A stretch of DNA of 7,422 bases from Alphaproteobacteria bacterium (GTDB taxonomy: Bacteria; Pseudomonadota; Alphaproteobacteria; Kiloniellales; J153): positions 1 through 7,422 of the forward strand of contig RFLL01000278.1 of NCBI GenBank assembly GCA_003693905.1. Direction: 5' to 3'. This document shows, piece by piece, positions 1 through 5,321 of the stretch. Under the pieces are notes generated by a model. It had not been told where the DNA came from. It worked only from the letters and a program-made list of their open reading frames with translations, and made no database searches. The stretch's first letter is position 1; every line of letters begins with the position of its first letter. The translations under genes and the position numbers were made by a program.

Positions 1-146
1 GGGTTTCAGGGCCGTGCGAGACCTTCATTGTGCCCGAGTGCGGCCACAGCCCCCACCTTCAGGCCGCGGCGAGCGTGCGCGAACGCATTGCCCGCTTCAT
101 TGTGGCCCGTGTTCCCGGTATCTGCCCCGGTATCCGCAAGGCATGA
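1..146 (+). CDS. Alpha/beta hydrolase, C-terminal end only (5' truncated by window edge)
   Basis: Reading from base 3, an open frame enters from outside the window and ends at TGA 144-146, giving 47 residues. They contain ECGHSPHLQ followed by an amphipathic helix (SVRERIARFIVARV). This is the usual C-terminus of alpha/beta-fold hydrolases: the catalytic-triad histidine sits in a GHSPH-type loop after the last beta strand (here TFIVP), and the final helix packs on the core. The likely catalytic His is encoded at 45-47. The nucleophile and acid residues lie upstream and cannot be seen, so no substrate can be proposed. The tail after the helix (PGICPGIRKA) is slightly longer than usual. The gene converges on the methyltransferase, with a 43-bp gap. 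Several overlapping frames on both strands are also open here; this one is preferred because only it gives a recognisable motif. Confidence 0.7.
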   Translation, partial: VSGPCETFIVPECGHSPHLQAAASVRERIARFIVARVPGICPGIRKA

Positions 147-162
147 AAAGGGCGTGAAACAG

Positions 163-189
163 GCCGCCCGGCTTTGAGCAACCGGCGGC
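163..189. terminator. Candidate hairpin terminator between convergent genes
   Basis: GCCGCCCGG (163-171) can pair with CCGGCGGC (182-189), giving eight GC pairs with one bulged C (base 167) and a 10-nt loop. It lies between the stop of the alpha/beta hydrolase (146) and the stop of the methyltransferase (190), where a bidirectional terminator would be expected. There is no clear U tract on either side. The minus-strand transcript continues CTGUUUCACGCCC, which is only weakly U-rich, so efficient intrinsic termination is uncertain. Confidence 0.4.
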
Positions 190-996
190 TCAGCCCGGCA
201 CGTCGCCGCGCACCGCCCACGCCCGCGCATTGAGATGGATGCGGCCGTCGGGGGCCACCGGCAGGGTGCTTTGCAGGCGTTCACGCAACGCCGTGCGTGC
301 CGTTTCGTCGAGGCCCATGCAGTAGGCCGGTGCCGGGCCTACGCCGGCCAGGAACGGCGACCAGTAATCATCGAAATCGTCGAATATGGTCGGCACCTCG
401 ATGGCCCGGGTTTCGACCTCCTCAAGCCCGCTGTCACGGAACAGGGCCGCCAGCGGCGCTTCGGCGGCAAGAGGGAAGCGCACGCCTTCGTCGTGTTCGC
501 GGGCCGCCGGGTCGAGCGCGGTTGCGGCTTCCCAGAACAGGCGTACCATGTCCATCCCTTCGCCATAGTCCCAGACATAGGCCGCGACCGTGCCGCCCGG
601 ATGCACGGCGCGGCGCATCTCCATCACCGCGCGCGCCGGATCGGCAAGGAAATTCAGAACCAGACCGCTGACCGCCACGTCGAACTGCCCGTCTTCGACG
701 GGCAGGGCCTCGGCCGATCCGACGCGAAAGCGCAGCGCGGGATGCGGGGTGCGTTCGCGTGCGTGGGCGAGGAAACTTTCCGACGGGTCGATGCCGAGAA
801 GATGCTTCGGCTCGCCGTATTCGAGGATGACTTCGCTGAGAACGCCGGTGCCACACCCGATCTCGAGCCAGCGCAGATCCGGCGGTTCGGCCAGCCAGTC
901 GAGAAAGGCACGCCCGACAAGCCGGCTCCAGCGGCCCATGTAGGCGTCATAGGCATCGCCGGCCGCCCAGTTGTCGTTGGCTCGTCTCCCCGTCAT
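190..996 (-). CDS. Class I SAM-dependent methyltransferase
   Basis: The predicted product is 268 residues and soluble, with no signal peptide. SAM-binding motif I is LEIGCGTG (44-51). The acidic end of strand beta-2 is in GID (D70). GSAEALPVEDGQFDVAVS (93-110) matches the motif II region of Methyltransf_11/UbiE-like enzymes, and HPGG (132-135) matches post-III. The N-terminal sequence AGDAYDAYMGRWSRL resembles family members that begin a few residues earlier, which supports ATG 994-996 as the start, although I see no convincing Shine-Dalgarno before it. The C-terminal third (FDDFDDYWSPFLAG onward) is typical of small-molecule methyltransferases and gives no substrate. The gene is transcribed away from the flavoenzyme cluster across a shared 151-bp region, so co-regulation is possible but unproven. 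Class assignment is secure; the methyl acceptor is unknown. Confidence 0.9.
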   Translation of the reverse strand: MTGRRANDNWAAGDAYDAYMGRWSRLVGRAFLDWLAEPPDLRWLEIGCGTGVLSEVILEYGEPKHLLGIDPSESFLAHARERTPHPALRFRVGSAEALPVEDGQFDVAVSGLVLNFLADPARAVMEMRRAVHPGGTVAAYVWDYGEGMDMVRLFWEAATALDPAAREHDEGVRFPLAAEAPLAALFRDSGLEEVETRAIEVPTIFDDFDDYWSPFLAGVGPAPAYCMGLDETARTALRERLQSTLPVAPDGRIHLNARAWAVRGDVPG

Positions 997-1047
997 CCGA
1001 TCACGTGGGCGCTGTCGCGGCCGCGTATTTGGCGTTCACTCGCGCTC

Positions 1048-1075
1048 AGTATAGGGCAAATTGACCGGCCGTCCA
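1048..1075 (-). promoter_or_regulatory. Candidate sigma70-type promoter for the methyltransferase
   Basis: On the minus strand, TGGACG (complement of 1070-1075) is followed after 16 nt by TATACT (complement of 1048-1053). The -10 element matches TATAAT at five of six positions and the -35 matches TTGACA at four of six. Transcription would start near 1041 and leave a leader of about 45 nt before the ATG at 996. This is a consensus match by eye in a GC-rich genome and has no experimental support. Confidence 0.4.
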
Positions 1076-1137
1076 TATTGCAGGGTTGCGTGGCCCGGCG
1101 GCACCTCCGTACCCTCGGGCGCAAAAGCGATGACGAC

Positions 1138-1141
1138 GAGG
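1138..1141 (+). promoter_or_regulatory. Ribosome binding site that fixes the flavoenzyme start at 1148
   Basis: GAGG lies 6 nt before ATG 1148-1150. The frame stays open upstream to TTG 1061 and also contains an ATG at 1130. Residues from those starts look unlike the family, whose N-terminus begins with a few residues followed directly by DPLLQPF-type sequence. Start 1148 is therefore preferred. Confidence 0.6.
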
Positions 1142-1147
1142 TCCGCG

Positions 1148-3229
1148 ATGGCCGCCGATCCCCTGTTGCAGCCGTTCCGGCTCAAGCATCTCACCCTGCG
1201 CAACCGGATCCTGATCACCGCGCATGAGCCGGCCTATTCCGAAGACGGCATGCCGAAGGACCGCTACCGCCTTTATCACGAGGCCCGGGCGCAAGGGGGC
1301 GTGGCGCTGACCATGACCGCCGGCTCCGCGGTCGTGGCCCCCGATTCGCCGGCGGCATTCGGCAATCTGCACATCTACGACGACGCCATCGTGCCATGGC
1401 TGCGTCGCCTCAGCGACGGCGTGCACCGCCACGGCGCGGCGATCATGATTCAGATCACCCACCTTGGCCGGCGCACGAACTGGAACACGGCCGACTGGCT
1501 GCCGGTGGTCGCCCCTTCGCCGATCCGCGAGCCGGCGCACCGCGCCATGCCCAAGGAGATCGAGGACTGGGACATCGCGCGCATCGTGCGGGCCTATGCC
1601 GCAGCGGCGCAGCGGGCACACGACGGTGGTCTCGACGGCATCGAGATCGAAGCCTACGGCCATCTTCTCGATGCGTTCTGGTCGCCGGCCACCAACCGGC
1701 GCCGTGACGCCTACGGCGGCCGCCTGGACAACCGCCTGCGCTTTACGTTCGAGGTTCTGGCGGCGGTGCGCGAGGCGGTCGGACCCGATTTCATCGTCGG
1801 TGTGCGCATGGTCGCCGAGGAGCGGCGCGATGTGCCGACGGATGACGGCGATCCTGCGACCACCGCCGTCAACGCCGGCCTCGACCGGGCCGAGGGGCTG
1901 GAAATCGCCCGCCGGCTTGCGGCCTCAGGGCTGGTCGATTTTCTCAACGTCATCCGCGGTCACGTCGACAGTGACGAGGGGCTATCGCATGTGATCCCGG
2001 GCATGGGCACGCCGGCCGCCCCGCACCTGGCGCTGGCCGGCGAGATCCGCGCCAAGGTCGGCCTGCCGGTCTTCCACGCCGCGCGCATCGCCGATATCGC
2101 CACCGCGCGCCATGCGATCGCCGAGGGGTATCTGGACATGGTCGGCATGACCCGGGCGCATATCGCCGAGCCGCGCATCGCCGCCCTCGTTGCACGCGGG
2201 GAGGAACACCGCATCCGTCCCTGCGTCGGCGCCGGCTATTGCATCGACCGCATTTACGAGGGCGGCGAGGCGCTGTGCATCCACAACGCCGCGACCGGTC
2301 GCGAAGCGACCATGCCTCACGTCATCACCCGCGGTGACGGCCCGGCGCGCCGGATCGTCGTGGTCGGGGCCGGCCCGGCGGGGCTGGAGGCGGCGCGGGT
2401 GGTCGCCGCGCGCGGTCATGGCGTCACCTTGTTCGAGGCGGCGGATGCCCCCGGCGGCCAGATCCGCCTTGCCGCGGCACTGCCGCGCCGGCGCGAGATG
2501 ATCGGAATCGTCGACTGGCGCATGGCGGAATTGGAACGCTTCAGCGTCGACATGCGCTTCAACGTCTATGCCGAGGCCGGAGACGTTCTGGCCGAAGCGC
2601 CGGATATCGTCATCGTGGCGACCGGCGGCGTGCCCGACACCGATTTTCTGAGCACCGGTGCGGATCTGGTGACGACCGGATGGGATATCCTGAGCGGTGC
2701 CGCCCGACCGAACGGATCGGTTCTGCTGTTCGACGACAACGGCGCCCATCCCGGCCTCTGTGCAGCCGAAGCGATTGCCGCCTCGGGCGCGCGGCTGGAG
2801 TTCGTCACCCCCGGGCGGATCCTCGCGCCCGATGTCGGCGGCACCAACTACCCGGCCTATTTCAAGGCATTGAACGAACGGGACGTGACCTTCACCTTGA
2901 ACCGGCGCCTTCATGCGGTGCGGCGTCGCGGCAACGGGCTGGACGCGGTGCTATGGGACGAATACGCCAAGCGCACCGAGATCCGCCATGTCGATCAGGT
3001 GGTCGTGGAATGCGGGACGCGGCCTGTGGACGAGCTTTATTTCGCCCTGAAACCGGGATCGCGCAATCGCGGCGAGGTCGATTATGCGGCCCTTGTCGCC
3101 GGGCGGGCGCAAGACGTCGTGACCAATCCGCAAGGCACCTATCATCTGTATCGCATCGGGGATGCCGTGGCCGGACGCAACGTGCACGCGGCGATCTTCG
3201 ATGCCTTGCGCCTGTGCAAGAATTTCTGA
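1148..3229 (+). CDS. OYE/FAD two-domain oxidoreductase, N-methylproline demethylase (StcD)-like
   Basis: The 693-residue product has the layout of trimethylamine dehydrogenase and 2,4-dienoyl-CoA reductase. An FMN-binding TIM barrel spans about 1-345, with QITHLGRR (102-109) and SPATNRRRDAYGG (179-191). A cysteine motif follows (C359, C365, C377), then an FAD/NAD(P) module with GAGPAG (407-412), acidic E430 and IGDA (670-673). The N-terminus, AHEPAYSEDGMPKDRY (25-40) and CVGAGYC resemble proteins annotated as N-methylproline demethylase (StcD of stachydrine catabolism), as I recall them. Expected chemistry is oxidative N-demethylation of a secondary or tertiary amine, releasing formaldehyde. 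Oddities are only three Fe-S cysteines, AYGHLL where AHGYLL is usual, and Glu27 where trimethylamine dehydrogenase has its FMN-linking cysteine, so FMN is probably non-covalent. It heads the + strand cluster. Family is secure; the exact amine is uncertain. Confidence 0.88.
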   Translation: MAADPLLQPFRLKHLTLRNRILITAHEPAYSEDGMPKDRYRLYHEARAQGGVALTMTAGSAVVAPDSPAAFGNLHIYDDAIVPWLRRLSDGVHRHGAAIMIQITHLGRRTNWNTADWLPVVAPSPIREPAHRAMPKEIEDWDIARIVRAYAAAAQRAHDGGLDGIEIEAYGHLLDAFWSPATNRRRDAYGGRLDNRLRFTFEVLAAVREAVGPDFIVGVRMVAEERRDVPTDDGDPATTAVNAGLDRAEGLEIARRLAASGLVDFLNVIRGHVDSDEGLSHVIPGMGTPAAPHLALAGEIRAKVGLPVFHAARIADIATARHAIAEGYLDMVGMTRAHIAEPRIAALVARGEEHRIRPCVGAGYCIDRIYEGGEALCIHNAATGREATMPHVITRGDGPARRIVVVGAGPAGLEAARVVAARGHGVTLFEAADAPGGQIRLAAALPRRREMIGIVDWRMAELERFSVDMRFNVYAEAGDVLAEAPDIVIVATGGVPDTDFLSTGADLVTTGWDILSGAARPNGSVLLFDDNGAHPGLCAAEAIAASGARLEFVTPGRILAPDVGGTNYPAYFKALNERDVTFTLNRRLHAVRRRGNGLDAVLWDEYAKRTEIRHVDQVVVECGTRPVDELYFALKPGSRNRGEVDYAALVAGRAQDVVTNPQGTYHLYRIGDAVAGRNVHAAIFDALRLCKNF

Positions 3230-3242
3230 GCGCGACCTGCTA

Positions 3243-3306
3243 CCGTCCGCCGTATCCTGATTTCCCGGTCGCGGGCAATGCTCTAAGGTATGGGGAAATC
3301 GGACGG
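3243..3306. repeat. Imperfect inverted repeat in the gap before the DapA-like gene
   Basis: The right arm is a continuous 14-nt GGGAAATCGGACGG (3293-3306). Its complement on the left is split into CCGTCCG (3243-3249) and ATTTCCC (3260-3266), separated by 10 nt. The arms flank a smaller CCCG-GTCG-CGGG hairpin (3264-3275). The element fills most of the 97-bp gap between the flavoenzyme stop and the next start. It could be a regulator site, an mRNA structure controlling the downstream genes, or chance. I see no clear -35/-10 pair in this gap. Confidence 0.4.
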
Positions 3307-3311
3307 ACAAG

Positions 3312-3316
3312 AAGGA
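3312..3316 (+). promoter_or_regulatory. Ribosome binding site of the DapA-like gene
   Basis: AAGGA lies 10 nt before ATG 3327-3329. The spacing is slightly long, but the match supports this start. The resulting N-terminus, VDWAGVYPAATTQF, is typical of DapA-family proteins. Confidence 0.55.
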
Positions 3317-3326
3317 TGCGAAAACC

Positions 3327-4232
3327 ATGACCGTAGACTGGGCCGGCGTTTATCCCGCCGCAACGACGCAGTTTCGTACCGATCAATCGCTCGATCTGGA
3401 GGCGACGACGGCCCATGTCGAGCGCCTGATCGCGGCCGGCGTGCACGGGCTGGTCATGCTCGGCACGCTGGGCGAGAACACGGCCTTGGATGTGCATGAG
3501 AAGCGCGACGTCCTCAAGGCGGCGCGCGATGCCGCCGCCGGGCGGGTGCCGGTGCTGGCCGGGGTGGCGGAATGTTCCACCGCCATGGCCTGCCGTTTTG
3601 CCGAGGATGCTCAGAAGATCGGCGTCGACGGCCTGATGGTGCTGCCGGCGATGGTCTACAGGTCGGACTTGCGCGAAACCGTGCACCATTTCCGCACCGT
3701 CGCCCGGGCCAGCGATCTGCCGATCATGGTCTACAACAATCCCGTGTCCTACGGCGTCGACATTCCCCCGGCCGCGTTTGCCGACCTGGCCGACGAGAAT
3801 ACCCTGGTCGCGATCAAGGAATCTTCCGACGATCCGCGCCGCCTGAGCGACATCGTCAATGCCTGCGGTGATCGCTACATCCTGTTCTGCGGCGTCGATG
3901 ATCTGGCGCTCGAAGCGGCGCTGCTGGGCGCCGTCGGCTGGGTGGCCGGCTTGGTCAACGCTTTTCCGGAGGAAACACTGCGTCTGTGGGCGCTGGCCAC
4001 GGCCGGGCGCTGGGACGAGGCGCGCACCCTTTATCGCTGGTTCATGCCGGTGCTACACCTCGACTGCCACGTCAAGCTGGTGCAGTACATCAAGCTGGCA
4101 CAGGCCATGGCGGGCATGGGCAGTGAGACGGTGCGTGCCCCGCGCATGACCCTGGAAGGGGAGGAACGCACGCGCGTGATGGGCATCGTGCAACACGCCC
4201 TCGACACCCGGGCCAGGATCGCCGCCGAATAG
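3327..4232 (+). CDS. DapA-superfamily lyase/deaminase (not a true DHDPS)
   Basis: The 301-residue length is normal for the family. It shows the (beta/alpha)8 class I aldolase signature: GTLGE (46-50), Tyr in YNNP (136-139) and the Schiff-base lysine K164 in AIKESS. True dihydrodipicolinate synthase has a Thr-Thr pair in GTTGE and an Arg five residues after the active-site Tyr; here these are Leu48 and Ser141, so lysine biosynthesis is unlikely. The C-terminal half (ARTLYRWFMPVLHLD, then VQYIKL, then a PRMTLEGEE-type segment) resembles 1-pyrroline-4-hydroxy-2-carboxylate deaminases (LhpC type) of hydroxyproline catabolism as I recall them. That fits its place after an N-methylproline demethylase-like gene. 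The role would be deamination or retro-aldol cleavage of a pyrroline carboxylate or 2-keto acid. The superfamily is certain; the substrate is inferred. Confidence 0.88.
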   Translation: MTVDWAGVYPAATTQFRTDQSLDLEATTAHVERLIAAGVHGLVMLGTLGENTALDVHEKRDVLKAARDAAAGRVPVLAGVAECSTAMACRFAEDAQKIGVDGLMVLPAMVYRSDLRETVHHFRTVARASDLPIMVYNNPVSYGVDIPPAAFADLADENTLVAIKESSDDPRRLSDIVNACGDRYILFCGVDDLALEAALLGAVGWVAGLVNAFPEETLRLWALATAGRWDEARTLYRWFMPVLHLDCHVKLVQYIKLAQAMAGMGSETVRAPRMTLEGEERTRVMGIVQHALDTRARIAAE

Positions 4233-4240
4233 GATCGCGC

Positions 4241-4247
4241 GGAAAGG
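4241..4247 (+). promoter_or_regulatory. Ribosome binding site that favours ATG 4255 over GTG 4252
   Basis: GGAAAGG lies in the 22-nt gap after the DapA-like stop. It is 7 nt from ATG 4255 but only 4 nt from the in-frame GTG at 4252. The ATG is therefore the better start. Confidence 0.6.
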
Positions 4248-4254
4248 CGCTGTG

Positions 4255-5319
4255 ATGATCTTTCGCCAGATCTTCGATTTCGAATCGTGCACCTATACCT
4301 ATCTGCTGGCCAGCCGGCGCGGCGGCGAGGCTCTGATCATCGATTCGGTTCTGGGCAAGGTCGATCACTATCTGCGGCTGTTGCGCGAGCTCGACCTGCG
4401 CCTGGTCAAGACGGTCGACACCCATGTACACGCCGACCACATCACCGGCATGGGGGCGCTGCGCGATCGCACCCGGTGCATCACGGTGATGGGCGAACAA
4501 AGCGGCGTCGACGTGGTGTCCATGCGCGTCGGCGATGGTGATCGCATCGACATCGAAGGGTTGAGCCTGACCGCGCTGCACACCCCGGGTCATACCGATG
4601 ATTCATATTGTTTCCTGATGGATGACCGGGTGTTCACCGGCGATACCCTGTTGATCCGCGGCACCGGGCGGACGGACTTTCAAAACGGCGATCCGGTGGC
4701 GCAATACCATTCGCTGTTCGACAAGTTGCTGAAGCTGCCCGACGAGACGCTGGTCTATCCGGGGCATGACTACAAAGGCGATACGGTAAGCACGATCGCC
4801 GAGGAGCGGGCCTTCAACCCCCGGCTGCAGGTGCGATCGGTCGAGGACTATGTCGAGCTGATGAACAACCTCGACCTGCCCAACCCGAAGATGATGGATG
4901 TGGCGGTGCCGGCCAACCTGCACATCGGGTTGCCGCAGGACGAGGTCGCGGGCCGTGACTGCGCGCTCGACTGCGACGAGTTCAAGGTCCTGCTCGGTCG
5001 GTCCGAGGTGGCGGTGATCGACCTGCGCGACAAGGCCGAGCGCCACCGGTACGGCGAAATTCCCGGCTCGCTTCATGTTCCGTACACGGAACTGGACGAA
5101 CACGTGGCCCCCGGCGGTCTGCTGCACGAGCTGGCGACGGCGACCGGCAAGCGCCTGATCTTCTATTGCGCCTACGGCGAACGCTCCGCGCTGGCCGTGC
5201 AGACGGCACGGGAAAGGGGGTTGCGCGACGTCTGCCATCTCATCGGCGGCCTGGATGCCTGGATTCGGGTCGGCGGGCCGGTCACGGGTGGTGATACGCA
5301 GCGGGGACAGGAACTTTGA
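4255..5319 (+). CDS. Persulfide dioxygenase (ETHE1-like)-rhodanese fusion
   Basis: Residue numbers count from GTG 4252; subtract one for the ATG start. The N-terminal metallo-beta-lactamase domain (1-225) carries THVHADH (57-63), H114 in TPGHT, D131 in TGD, RGTGRTDFQ (136-144) and GHDY (171-174). Spacing of H58, H114 and D131 matches the ETHE1 iron ligands, with R140 at the place of the conserved ETHE1 arginine. NLDLPNPKMMDVAVPAN (206-222) is also ETHE1-like, so glyoxalase II is unlikely. The C-terminal rhodanese domain (about 240-345) has an intact active loop CAYGERS with Cys306. This matches known bacterial persulfide dioxygenase-rhodanese fusions, which oxidise glutathione persulfide to sulfite and transfer sulfane sulfur between thiosulfate and glutathione. 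It is cytoplasmic with no signal peptide. The stop overlaps the next start, so translation is probably coupled. Confidence 0.9.
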   Translation: MIFRQIFDFESCTYTYLLASRRGGEALIIDSVLGKVDHYLRLLRELDLRLVKTVDTHVHADHITGMGALRDRTRCITVMGEQSGVDVVSMRVGDGDRIDIEGLSLTALHTPGHTDDSYCFLMDDRVFTGDTLLIRGTGRTDFQNGDPVAQYHSLFDKLLKLPDETLVYPGHDYKGDTVSTIAEERAFNPRLQVRSVEDYVELMNNLDLPNPKMMDVAVPANLHIGLPQDEVAGRDCALDCDEFKVLLGRSEVAVIDLRDKAERHRYGEIPGSLHVPYTELDEHVAPGGLLHELATATGKRLIFYCAYGERSALAVQTARERGLRDVCHLIGGLDAWIRVGGPVTGGDTQRGQEL

Positions 5320-5321
5320 TG
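5309..5321 (+). promoter_or_regulatory. RBS and TGATG stop/start overlap (translational coupling)
   Basis: AGGA (5309-5312) lies 6 nt before ATG 5319-5321. This ATG shares one base with the TGA (5317-5319) of the persulfide dioxygenase gene. A TTG at 5316 is in frame but badly placed relative to the AGGA, so ATG 5319 is chosen. The overlap indicates one transcript for both genes. Confidence 0.65.

Larger units (their letters stand above)
997..1147. promoter_or_regulatory. Divergent intergenic region between methyltransferase and flavoenzyme
   Basis: These 151 bp separate two divergently oriented genes and should hold promoters for both. Visible elements are a CACGTG palindrome (1002-1007), a 10-bp palindrome CGCGGCCGCG (1016-1025) and an AT-richer core (1047-1080). 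A minus-strand promoter in this core is listed separately. For the + strand, TTGGCG (1029-1034) and TATAGG (1050-1055) form a weak pair with a short 15-nt spacer. No regulator gene is adjacent, so no operator can be assigned. Confidence 0.45.

Noticed and set aside
6..284. A 92-codon minus-strand frame at the left edge
   Set aside because: It overlaps both the methyltransferase end and the alpha/beta hydrolase end. Only the + strand frame here gives a known motif (GHSPHL).
1061..1147. Extension of the flavoenzyme to TTG 1061 or ATG 1130
   Set aside because: The added residues do not resemble the family N-terminus, while ATG 1148 has a GAGG at proper spacing.
235..1227. A 330-codon open frame on the + strand opposite the methyltransferase
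   Set aside because: It is antisense to a gene with clear SAM-binding motifs, runs through the divergent promoter region and overlaps the flavoenzyme start. The composition looks like GC-rich shadow coding and no motif is visible.
1982..2914. A 310-codon minus-strand frame inside the flavoenzyme gene
   Set aside because: It is a shadow of strong codon bias in the real gene and has no recognisable domain.
4255..4930. Glyoxalase II (hydroxyacylglutathione hydrolase) as the identity of the metallo-beta-lactamase domain
   Set aside because: The RGTGRTDFQ and NLDLPNPKMMDVAVPAN segments, and the fused rhodanese domain, are characteristic of ETHE1-type persulfide dioxygenases instead.
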